Part shown: positions 1-6,507 of the stretch, piece after piece
Position numbering within the stretch: the first letter of the stretch is position 1
How the letters are laid out: every line of letters starts with the position of its first letter
Assembly (NCBI GenBank): GCA_900318615.1
Contig: ONLK01000015.1
Span: 1 to 36,354, forward strand
From: an uncultured Eubacteriales bacterium
Lineage (GTDB): Bacteria; Bacillota; Clostridia; Lachnospirales; Lachnospiraceae
Length of the DNA: 36,354 nucleotides
Reading direction: 5' to 3'
Notes under the pieces: generated by a model
What the model was told of the DNA's origin: nothing
The model's database searches: none
Seen by the model: the letters and a program-made list of their open reading frames with translations, nothing else
Made by a program: the position numbers and the translations under genes

Positions 1-1032
1 ATTCTGATCGGTAATATGTCCCAGTCTTGTGTAGGCCCAGGAGTTAGAGCCGTAAAAGACGACGATTTGATTCCCGGAATATAAAACGATGTCTCCCGCG
101 CCTGTGGTAGTCTGCTGGTCATCCCTTGGAAGGCTCTGTCCAATGGAGCCGACCTGCTCAAAACCACCGTACATAGACATTTGAATAGTAAGCGGGTTAT
201 CGGTGCACAAATCTCTCAGTGCCTGTACGGACTCATTATCCTCCCATTCTACGGTAACTGCTGTATTTCCAATTCTTATTTGCAGCATAGATTCTGTGTC
301 CTCCTTTGACTCTTCTTTGATATGAAATCCGTCTATCCAATTTCGAAGCTCATCTTCCGATACGCTTCCGCTGAATCTTTGTCCATCAAGCCAGTTTCCG
401 CTTCCTGCGTTATCGGCAAGATTCTGTCCGCTGCTACCGATACTGCTACTACCCGAAGTGCAAAACGGTATCATGGTGATACCGGCAAATTTATGGTTCT
501 CTACAAAGGTGTCCATAATCCGTGGCTCCTGTCCCCACCAGATCGGGTACCCAATGAAAATCGTGGAGTATCCATCCAAAGATATTTCATCACTGCCTAT
601 TTTAGGACGAACCGCCGGATCGTTCTGCTCAACACTTGTTCTGCTGTCCGGATCGCTGTAGTTTAAATCATCGCTTGTATATTCCTGTGCAGCCACAATC
701 TCGTAAATATCCGCATCTGTTATGTTGGCTATTTTTTCAGCAACACCCTTTGTTATTCCGGTTGCCGAGAAATATACGACCAACACATCCTTTCCGGGAT
801 CATTCGTATCAGATGTGTCATCTTCCAAAGCAGCTAAACCTGTTTCCGAATTTTGTCCCGGCTCATTATTGCCAGCCAATTCTTTTTTATCTGCTTCCCC
901 TGCACCGGCCGTGCTTTGCTCAGTATTATTCTCTTTAACTGTGGCGTTTTTGCTTCCGCATGCTGATAGCGTGAATGTCAAAATAAACGCTATTGCCAAA
1001 ACGAAGGCTAAACCCTTTCCGGATTTCTTCAT
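1..1032 (-). CDS. Flavodoxin / cyclophilin-like fusion lipoprotein (3' end cut by window edge)
   Basis: Reading leftwards, 344 codons are open up to the window edge with no stop, so the C-terminus is missing. Residues 1-25 form a lipoprotein signal with the lipobox LSAC (Cys25), so the protein should sit outside the cell on the membrane. After an acidic, low-complexity linker, a flavodoxin domain starts near residue 83: VLVVYFSATG is the FMN phosphate loop and a PIWWG motif lies near residue 164. From about residue 247 a second domain carries the cyclophilin-like signature FYGSNSWAYTRLG. Of two in-frame ATGs, the second (1032) is chosen because AAGGAG lies 6 bases upstream; the ATG at 1038 would touch the RBS. 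The likely role is extracytoplasmic flavin-based electron transfer; the partner is unknown. It is the last visible gene of the TetR-led operon and paralogous to the flavodoxin at 2535-3014. Confidence 0.85.
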   Translation of the reverse strand, partial: MKKSGKGLAFVLAIAFILTFTLSACGSKNATVKENNTEQSTAGAGEADKKELAGNNEPGQNSETGLAALEDDTSDTNDPGKDVLVVYFSATGITKGVAEKIANITDADIYEIVAAQEYTSDDLNYSDPDSRTSVEQNDPAVRPKIGSDEISLDGYSTIFIGYPIWWGQEPRIMDTFVENHKFAGITMIPFCTSGSSSIGSSGQNLADNAGSGNWLDGQRFSGSVSEDELRNWIDGFHIKEESKEDTESMLQIRIGNTAVTVEWEDNESVQALRDLCTDNPLTIQMSMYGGFEQVGSIGQSLPRDDQQTTTGAGDIVLYSGNQIVVFYGSNSWAYTRLGHITDQN

Positions 1033-1095
1033 AGACATCTCCTTTCCGGCTTGTCATATTCTGTGCAGTATGTTTTGTGCCATAACATCTCTTGA

Positions 1096-1629
1096 TCACA
1101 GCCCTCTTCCGAGATGATAAGCCTGATCGGGATACTTGCTTCTTTTCGTCATGGCTGGTGTCCCACAGCCGTATCCCAGCACCATTCCCTGGTCCTCAAA
1201 ATTGATGTACCGGACGAGGGTTTTGTAATGCGCCGTAAGAGCCTCAAATGTCCAATCATCCGCGTTCCATGCAACCGTGAGCAGAGCAGATTTCAGATGC
1301 CTGCTGTTTAAGCTGCTGTTGTACGCGCAGAAACGATCCACAACTGCTTTTAGCTGTGCAGTCATGCCGTAGTAGTAGAGCGGAGTGGCAAAGACGACCA
1401 TATCTGAACTGAGCAATTTCCCTCTGATTGTTTCGACATCATCTTTCTGCACGCATGGTCCCTCATAGCCGCAGCGAACACAGCCGATGCATGGATGTAC
1501 ATTTGCGTGGCAAACATCAACAACCTCACAGGTGTGCCCTGCCGATTCCGCACCCTGCACGAAGGAATCAACCAATATCCTTGTGGAGCCGTTTTTATTC
1601 GGACTTCCCATCAAAACAACAATTTTCAT
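1096..1629 (-). CDS. NADPH-dependent FMN reductase / iron-sulfur flavoprotein-like
   Basis: This 177-residue protein has the flavodoxin-like FMN reductase fold. The N-terminal strand and phosphate loop read MKIVVLMGSPNKNGSTR, and ATPLYYYGMTAQLK is the second FMN-contacting segment. Between them, residues 47-59 read CIGCVRCGYEGPC, a C-x2-C-x2-C-x5-C cluster of the kind that binds Fe-S in Isf-type flavoproteins. Bound FMN and an Fe-S cluster are inferred from that pattern; the substrate is unknown (quinone, azo or nitro compounds are typical of the superfamily). The start codon overlaps the stop of the upstream ltrA remnant as ATGA, so its translation was probably coupled to that gene, which is now broken. 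Confidence 0.85.
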   Translation of the reverse strand: MKIVVLMGSPNKNGSTRILVDSFVQGAESAGHTCEVVDVCHANVHPCIGCVRCGYEGPCVQKDDVETIRGKLLSSDMVVFATPLYYYGMTAQLKAVVDRFCAYNSSLNSRHLKSALLTVAWNADDWTFEALTAHYKTLVRYINFEDQGMVLGYGCGTPAMTKRSKYPDQAYHLGRGL

Positions 1630-2511
1630 TCAGCCCAGACCCCCTTATATTTCATAAGCAGCATCACAAAATTCCCGCAGGCAGCAATCAGTGCTCCGAT
1701 CAGGAATCCGTAAATCATAGAACAGACAAGCAGCATAATTGCCGCTCCAATGAGCAGAAATCCACACGATGCAGCCGCATCTCTAATCCCAAAGCGGTAT
1801 TTTTCATGATAATAAATACTGTCTGAAAAGATTGCGGCGAAAAACAGGAGCAGTGCCGCAATCATAAGCCCTGCGGTAAACGGGGGGCTTGCCTCCGGGT
1901 TCTCCAGAAACTTGAGGGCAACCGTGACCAGATTGACCGCGATCACGATAAAGTAGTGGCTGAACATCAGCCGCAGGGATCGTGATCAGCTCAAAACGCT
2001 CCACCAGATGTGGAAAACTGATAATGCTGATATCAAATCTGCCCCGGACAAAGAACGGGAGGAAAGCACCGACCAGTACAGCGGCAACATCGATCCACAG
2101 CACGATCTGCCCCGGATTGATCACTGACGCAAGAAAAGCCACAAGGTACAGGAAAAGGTCCACGGTCAGGATCGTCAGCATATTCCTTGCCGCGCCTGTA
2201 TCCTGCTCTTTCAGTCTGATCTGTATGAAATACAACACAGCAACGCATAAAAGCATCACCAGCATGGCCAGGTTAAAGGTTGTCGCCATTTCGTCCCAGT
2301 CGGTATTGATGGTATTTGCCATATAAACCGCAGCCGTCATGTTGACAGCCGTAAGACCATATTCATACCACTTCCATCTTCCATAGCGGTTCACATAGTT
2401 TGTCAAATAGAGCCATGCCTGCAGGATGACAAAACAGACGACCAGATAACGGAAGAATCCGGCGAATGGAATGACCCCGTTCTCCTCTACCTTCTTTTCC
2501 TTAACCTTCAT
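1626..2511 (-). pseudogene. ltrA: LtrA-family membrane protein, disrupted by an internal frameshifting deletion
   Basis: Two reading frames together give a hydrophobic, multi-helix protein of the low-temperature-requirement A family. The 5' part runs from the ATG at 2511 (GGAGG-type RBS 8 bases upstream) through helices to HLVERFELITI near 1980. The frame then goes wrong and ends in unrelated, charged sequence near 1804. The 3' part resumes in another frame with LRLMFSHYFIVIAVNLV and continues through three or four helices to 1626. The total span is 886 bases, not a multiple of three. In intact relatives, as I recall the family, about 40-50 residues separate these two motifs. A deletion with frame loss therefore fits better than a one-base slip. 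The function in relatives is poorly defined. A non-functional allele is likely. Confidence 0.8.
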
Positions 2512-2534
2512 GCAGACATCTCCTCGTAAGCAGC

Positions 2535-3014
2535 TTACAGAACAATACCAAGCCACTTTTTAATCTCCGTTTCATTCGGGCGGTTGATCTGAACGCCCTT
2601 TTCCCATTTCACGCCGCCAGTTACATTTTTATGCAGTGCAGTATCACTTCTCCCAACACCACTTCCTCCTGAAGTGCAGAAAGGGACAATGGTTTTTCCA
2701 GCGAAATCATAGCTTTCCAAAAATGTTTCTATGATCCTTGGTGCAACACCCCACCAAATAGGAAAACCGATAATCACTGTATCATAATCGCCCATATTAG
2801 GAACCGCATTTACGATCTCCGGTCTTGCGGACGGATCATTTATTTCAACGCTGCTGCGGCTTTTCTTGTTCATCCAGTCCAAATCAGCAGAGGTGTAAGG
2901 TTCTTTCGGCATGATCTCAAAGAAATCACCGCCGCTGATACGGGCAATCTCTTCACCGACACGCCTGGTCACACCACTTGCAGAATAAACTGCCACTAAA
3001 ACTTTCTTTGCCAC
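2535..3014 (-). CDS. Flavodoxin family protein
   Basis: A 159-residue single-domain flavodoxin. KKVLVAVYSASG near the N-terminus is the FMN phosphate-binding loop, GFPIWWG lies mid-protein, and PFCTSGGSGVG is the late FMN-ring loop of the flavodoxin_4 type. I place the start at GTG 3014, because AGAAGG lies 6 bases upstream of it. The ATG 18 bases further upstream would incorporate this RBS into the coding sequence and has no RBS of its own. It lies between the flavin reductase-like gene and the ltrA remnant (gap 23 bases). It closely resembles the flavodoxin domain of the lipoprotein at the left edge, so the operon seems to contain a cytoplasmic and an exported version of one fold. The physiological redox partner is not evident. 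Confidence 0.88.
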   Translation of the reverse strand: MAKKVLVAVYSASGVTRRVGEEIARISGGDFFEIMPKEPYTSADLDWMNKKSRSSVEINDPSARPEIVNAVPNMGDYDTVIIGFPIWWGVAPRIIETFLESYDFAGKTIVPFCTSGGSGVGRSDTALHKNVTGGVKWEKGVQINRPNETEIKKWLGIVL

Positions 3015-3043
3015 GTTATACCTTCTTTCCATATGGACTAAGA

Positions 3044-3065
3044 CTCTGACACACTGTAGTCAGAG
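3044..3065. repeat. Hairpin CTCTGAC / GTCAGAG between operon genes
   Basis: A 7-bp perfect inverted repeat with an 8-base loop lies in the 68-base gap between the flavin reductase-like gene and the flavodoxin. There is no T-run on either side, so it is not a convincing terminator. It could be an mRNA-processing or attenuating hairpin. Its core TGACACACTGTAGTCA also loosely resembles the palindromes upstream of tetR, but the match is poor. Confidence 0.4.
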
Positions 3066-3082
3066 CCTTGTCTATACATATC

Positions 3083-3628
3083 TTATTTATTCATCTTTGC
3101 GCAATCGCCGACTTTCTCACCTGTCACGAAATACTCATAGGTCGGGAACTCAAAGAGAACAGGCTTAAAGGTGTGATAGTCAATCTTGCCTTTCTCATTC
3201 AGGACGGTCTCATCCGCATAGGTTGCGAGGATCTTGCAGATGAAGTGGTCAAAGTTCTCCAGTTCGTAGTTGCCATCCACCTCGCACTCAATAGACACCT
3301 TTGCCTCGTCAATGATGGGAGCACCGTTTTCACCCATCGTCCAGGCAAATTCTTCGGACTTATCCACCTTACTGCCTGAGATGGTTCCCATCTTATCCGC
3401 CTTGGCAAGCCACGATTCATCCACCACATTGACGGAGAGCTTTTTATTCTCGCGGATACCCTGATTGATGTAGTGTGCCTGCACAAGGGATACCATCAGA
3501 TGGCTATGCGCAACTGTTCCGGCATGGGCGACAAGCGTCCATGTAGGCTTATCATTTACCATTGCGCCTACTACAATGACCGGGCAGGGATACAATGCCA
3601 GTGTTGCTCCAATATTCTTCTTGCTCAT
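3083..3628 (-). CDS. Flavin reductase-like (FMN-binding split barrel) family protein
   Basis: A 181-residue protein whose N-terminal pattern (YPCPVIVVGAMVNDKPTWT, then a thr/ala/his-rich loop) matches flavin reductase-like split-barrel proteins that bind FMN. Later segments NKKLSVNVVDESWLAKAD and FDHFICKILATYAD also fit the family. Members reduce flavin or act as flavoprotein reductases in the cytoplasm; the substrate cannot be told. A strong RBS (AAAGGAG, 9 bases before the ATG) fixes the start. The stop codon of the upstream aldo/keto reductase frame directly abuts the ATG, so the two were co-translated in one operon. Confidence 0.85.
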   Translation of the reverse strand: MSKKNIGATLALYPCPVIVVGAMVNDKPTWTLVAHAGTVAHSHLMVSLVQAHYINQGIRENKKLSVNVVDESWLAKADKMGTISGSKVDKSEEFAWTMGENGAPIIDEAKVSIECEVDGNYELENFDHFICKILATYADETVLNEKGKIDYHTFKPVLFEFPTYEYFVTGEKVGDCAKMNK

Positions 3629-4561
3629 TTATTTCATCTCCTTTTCCCAGAAACGGATCACATTAAGTTCAAGGTTGTCAGCCACTCTTTCAAGTTCTGC
3701 GGTTTCTTCTGCTGTCAGTGCTACGTTTGCTGCCTTTACCGCATCTTCAACATGGCCGGTCTTAGTTACACCGATGATCGGCAGTGTCCCCTTGGCGATT
3801 GCCCATGCCACCGGGATCTGCGCGGGACCGACATGGTATTTATCCGCCAGCTTCTTAAGTTCTGCGTTAAGTACTTCCAGCTTATCAAGCACCGGGTTGT
3901 AAGTCTCTGCTCTTGCAGAACCCTCCGGCATCGGATGAGACGTATCATACTTCCCTGACAGAGCACCCTGCTCCAGCACCATATAGGCAAAGAAAGTAAT
4001 GTCGTTTTCTCTGCAGTAATCAAGAATGCCGGAAGCCTCCGAAGAACGGTTGATCAGACTGTAGTGGTTCTGCACGGCAGACAACTTCAAGCCGTGGCTT
4101 TTAAGGATTTCATTCGCCTGTTTGATCTCCGCAAGGTTATGATTCGACACACCGAGAAGAGGAACATTGTCCTTTCCTTCAAAATACTTCGCCAGCTCCT
4201 CCGTCCAATGCGGCGCATCCCAGACATTGTGGATCCAGTAGATATCAAACTGATCCAGCTCCATCAGCTGAAGCTGCATTTCGATCATATCGGCCATTGC
4301 TGTTGGCTTGCCGTTGGCACACTAAGGGGTGAACTTGTCAGACACGAGATATGCGTTTCTTTCAAGCCCCTTCAGGAACCCGGCCAGCACCTTCTCTGAG
4401 GTTCCCATGCCGTAGGCGTAAGCCGTATCCCACAGGTTCAGTCCATTCGCCATTGCTGTGTCAAAGATCGGGCGAAGGCTTTCAGCAGTAATATCGCCTC
4501 CAAATGTTCCGTCGTTGCCCCATGCCCAAGCACCGAGCGCAATTTTCGGTAAGTTTGTCAT
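3629..4561 (-). pseudogene. Aldo/keto reductase, interrupted by an in-frame TAG
   Basis: Reading through one stop gives a continuous 310-residue aldo/keto reductase. The first 79 codons hold the TIM-barrel start with catalytic Asp45, Tyr50 (DTAYAYG) and Lys76 (SDKFTP). Codon 80 is TAG at 4322-4324. The frame then continues without shift as CANGKPTAMADMIEMQLQ, on to the LGVSNHN strand and the C-terminal NADPH-binding part (IPVAWAIAKG, IPIIGVTK). The residue expected at codon 80 is Gln, so a single CAG-to-TAG change explains the break. The 5' piece has a strong AGGAGG RBS. The 3' piece could start at ATG 4297 but would lack the catalytic residues. Relatives reduce carbonyls with NAD(P)H. It is the second gene of the TetR-led operon. 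Confidence 0.85.
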
Positions 4562-4578
4562 CGTTGTAATCCTCCTTC

Positions 4579-5199
4579 TTAACCTAACAGCCTGATAAGG
4601 CAGTTATAGGTGATTTCATAAATCGAATGATCTACGTAATTTACTTGTGCGTCCTTCATTGCCGTCTTCTGTTTTTCTGTTACCCTGGCGTACGGATAGA
4701 TGCCAAACATAAACGGATAGAAAACATAAATGAAGTTTTCCAGTTCTTCGCTGCCAATCTCCGGGCAGAACCTGGAGAGGATGCTGCGAATGTTCGTCAT
4801 GGATTTTCCGTATGCAGCCTTGAATGTCGTAAGCAGTTCCAGTCGGCTGTTGGCTTCCATATCGTAATTATTCATGGACAGGAGCTTCAGCAGCTGCTCT
4901 CTTTTCTCAAGAGAATGAGCAATCTTTTCCGCAACCTGCGCTTTCGTAAGATAAGCATTCTCTTCAAGTATCATTTCAAGCTCTTCATTCCAGCGGTCAT
5001 ATTCTCGTTCAAAAAGCGCAAGGAAGATTTCCTCCCTGGTCTGAAAATAGTTATATATGGTCGGTCTTGAAAAAGACGTCACATTGCCGATCTCCTTTAG
5101 CGTAATCTCCTTAAAGCTCATCGTCTGATATAACCGTTCACAGGCATTTATGATTTCTTCTCGTCGCTTCTCTATCAATTCGGGCGTCCCCTTAAACAT
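4579..5199 (-). CDS. TetR-family transcriptional regulator
   Basis: A 206-residue regulator. The N-terminal helix-turn-helix, about residues 28-55, includes ITLKEIGNVTSFSRPTIYNYF, a textbook TetR recognition helix; the rest is a helical ligand-binding domain. The start is the ATG at 5199, with AGGAG 5 bases upstream. A longer in-frame ATG at 5256 lies inside the promoter/operator region and is not credible. Only 17 bases separate its stop from the aldo/keto reductase start, so it is the first gene of the oxidoreductase operon. Two palindromes bracket its promoter (5233-5282), which suggests it represses itself and the operon until a ligand, perhaps an electrophile or quinone, is bound. The ligand is inference only. 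Confidence 0.9.
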   Translation of the reverse strand: MFKGTPELIEKRREEIINACERLYQTMSFKEITLKEIGNVTSFSRPTIYNYFQTREEIFLALFEREYDRWNEELEMILEENAYLTKAQVAEKIAHSLEKREQLLKLLSMNNYDMEANSRLELLTTFKAAYGKSMTNIRSILSRFCPEIGSEELENFIYVFYPFMFGIYPYARVTEKQKTAMKDAQVNYVDHSIYEITYNCLIRLLG

Positions 5200-5232
5200 A
5201 ACCGCTCCTTCCCCGTTTCCATGCGAATGTGG

Positions 5233-5247
5233 TTGACATCGTGTCAA
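5233..5247. promoter_or_regulatory. TetR operator, site 1
   Basis: TTGACATCGTGTCAA is a 15-bp palindrome with one mismatched pair. It lies just downstream of the -10 box, over the likely transcription start, where a bound repressor would block initiation. It shares the TTGACAC-n-GTGTCAA pattern with site 2. Confidence 0.75.
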
Positions 5248-5254
5248 TGATCGC

Positions 5255-5283
5255 ACTATATATCATCGCTGACACCGTGTCAA
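5255..5283 (-). promoter_or_regulatory. Sigma-A promoter of the tetR operon
   Basis: On the minus strand a perfect -35 TTGACA (5283-5278) is followed after exactly 17 bases by TATAGT (5260-5255). The -35 box lies inside operator site 2. Confidence 0.85.
5270..5282. promoter_or_regulatory. TetR operator, site 2
   Basis: TGACACCGTGTCA is a perfect 13-bp palindrome around one central base, overlapping the -35 box. Its centre is 36 bp from that of site 1, between three and four helical turns. Confidence 0.75.
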
Positions 5284-5304
5284 CTGCTATTCGTAATTTT
5301 TTTA

Positions 5305-5351
5305 TAAAAAAGCCTGCGTAACATCAGGATTTCGCCCAATGCCCGCAGGCT
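5305..5351 (-). terminator. Intrinsic terminator after the hydrolase remnant
   Basis: On the minus strand AGCCTGCG (5351-5344) pairs with CGCAGGCT (5318-5311) across a 25-base loop and is followed by six T. It would end transcripts of the hydrolase pseudogene just before the tetR promoter. Confidence 0.75.
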
Positions 5352-5373
5352 CGATAACAATTCGATATTCAAG

Positions 5374-6121
5374 TTACACTCGTCGGCAGAAATCAAGGCT
5401 TAGCCAGCCGATTCCACTCTTCAGCTTACCCCATCTTCAGCTTACCCCACATAGAAGCACCTGCTCCTTCTGACACCGCCACTATGGTATAAACACCCGG
5501 AGGACAGAACTGGACACGACTGTGATTAACTCCCGGCCCCTCCCTGATATTCAGATCAGAAATACTGACTTTCACCAGAAACGGCACCTTCACAGCAGGT
5601 TCCGCTGCCTTTGGCTCATACACTATCTTGCCATCCGCATCGAACACCTTGTATCCCGAATTCTGATCCGCGCATTTCTTCGCGTTGTCCAGAATCTTAT
5701 AGGCTCCCTTCTGGCTCTTGGCATCCGCCCAGGACTTCCTTACACGGTACCAGCGGATCACTTCACCGCCGGAATCCTTCGCGTCATAATCTGTCAGTTT
5801 CCATTTCTCGATGATGGATATCAGCTTCTCCACATAAGTCAGGCTTGTGGCATACCCGCCATCCTTGATGATCTGCACAGCCTTCTTGTAATCCGTACAT
5901 CCTTTCAGCCCTGTATATCTCAGCTTGCTGCCGTTCTTTGCCCCAGGCAGATAAGCGGAGTGGTCCGTAATGGAATCCTCAATACAGGGATAACCTTTTC
6001 TATCGGTATCAACTGCACTCCTGCGATATTTCCCGGAGCATTCGGTGATTCTTCCTTCAGAAGTTCTACCGCATCTGCAATCGCTTTTCTTTTCGTTGTG
6101 GTTGTCTTCATTCAGATTCAC
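5374..6121 (-). pseudogene. Cell-wall hydrolase remnant: glucosaminidase C-terminal half plus SH3 domain
   Basis: The open frame 6121-5426 carries, from about 6005 onwards, the C-terminal half of a GH73-type glucosaminidase domain (CIEDSITDHSAYL, YTGLKGCTDYKKAVQIIKDGGYATSLTYVEKL). An SH3-type wall-binding domain follows (SISDLNIREGPGVNHSRV). The catalytic N-terminal half is missing. The first 35-40 codons of this frame look like the wrong frame of a different short gene starting at 6111 (MKTTTTKRKAIADAVELLK). The C-terminus is also broken: a 16-bp tandem duplication (5418-5433 and 5434-5449) makes the frame end after WGKLKMG. Removing one copy restores WGKLKSGIGWLSLDF, the usual SH3 ending, with a stop at 5374. 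Relatives are phage or host lysins; this copy should be inactive. Confidence 0.8.
5418..5449. repeat. 16-bp perfect tandem duplication
   Basis: TCTTCAGCTTACCCCA occurs twice in direct succession. It lies in the SH3 coding region of the hydrolase remnant; 16 is not a multiple of three, so it shifts the frame. Confidence 0.95.
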
Positions 6122-6399
6122 CGCCCCTCTCGTCTCTGCTTTGAAGCAGTTTTCTTTTTACCGTAACCGGCTTTTCCTTCCGCCACGCAGAGCACCGGCT
6201 GCACGATCTCTTCCATCACTTCTTCCTTCGTGATGATGAGCTTGCCATTCTCACACTCCACTTTGACATGCGTGCCGATCTCAAAACCGAACTCGCTGAG
6301 CCATTTGCCCTTCAGCATTACAGTCGGCGTTGCCTGATACCTGTACCCGCTCTGCTCGATCACCTTCAGGTTCCTTGTCGTTTTTGCTTCCTTTGTCAT
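6118..6399 (-). CDS. SymE-like toxin family protein
   Basis: A 93-residue protein of the SymE family, which has an AbrB-like swapped-hairpin fold. The core RNLKVIEQSGYRYQATPTVM, then LKGKWLSEFGFEIGTHVKVE and GKLIIT, matches the family well; a basic tail (KKKTASKQRREGR) follows. In E. coli the homologue is an SOS-linked RNA-cleaving toxin held off by an antisense RNA; in Firmicutes its role is mostly untested. The ATG at 6399 is preferred because AGAAGGG lies 7 bases upstream; the longer frame to 6471 runs into the hairpin at 6438-6476. Its stop is immediately upstream of the disrupted hydrolase region. Confidence 0.75.
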   Translation of the reverse strand: MTKEAKTTRNLKVIEQSGYRYQATPTVMLKGKWLSEFGFEIGTHVKVECENGKLIITKEEVMEEIVQPVLCVAEGKAGYGKKKTASKQRREGR

Positions 6400-6437
6400 A
6401 GATTTCCCTTCTGCCGTTCTCGGCTGAAAATAAAATA

Positions 6438-6476
6438 AGCTGCTGATGCGTAATCTTTTCTTACGCATCAACAGCT
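6438..6476. terminator. Strong hairpin, likely bidirectional terminator
   Basis: AGCTGCTGATGCGTAA (6438-6453) pairs with TTACGCATCAACAGCT (6461-6476), 15 of 16 pairs plus one wobble, around the loop TCTTTTC. Minus-strand reading is followed by TTATTTTATTTT, suiting termination of the methyltransferase gene that ends at 6508. Plus-strand reading is followed by AAGTTTTT, so it could also end a transcript antisense to the symE-like gene. Confidence 0.75.
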
Positions 6477-6507
6477 AAGTTTTTCATCTCGATATACTAT
6501 TTTGGTC

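Noticed and set aside
1960-2000. Programmed frameshift in ltrA
   Set aside because: There is no slippery heptamer at the junction, and family sequence is missing between the two parts, so a deletion explains it better.
4322-4324. TAG as pyrrolysine or other recoding
   Set aside because: Aldo/keto reductases do not use pyrrolysine, the expected residue is Gln, and no pyl genes or recoding element are seen. A nonsense mutation is simpler.
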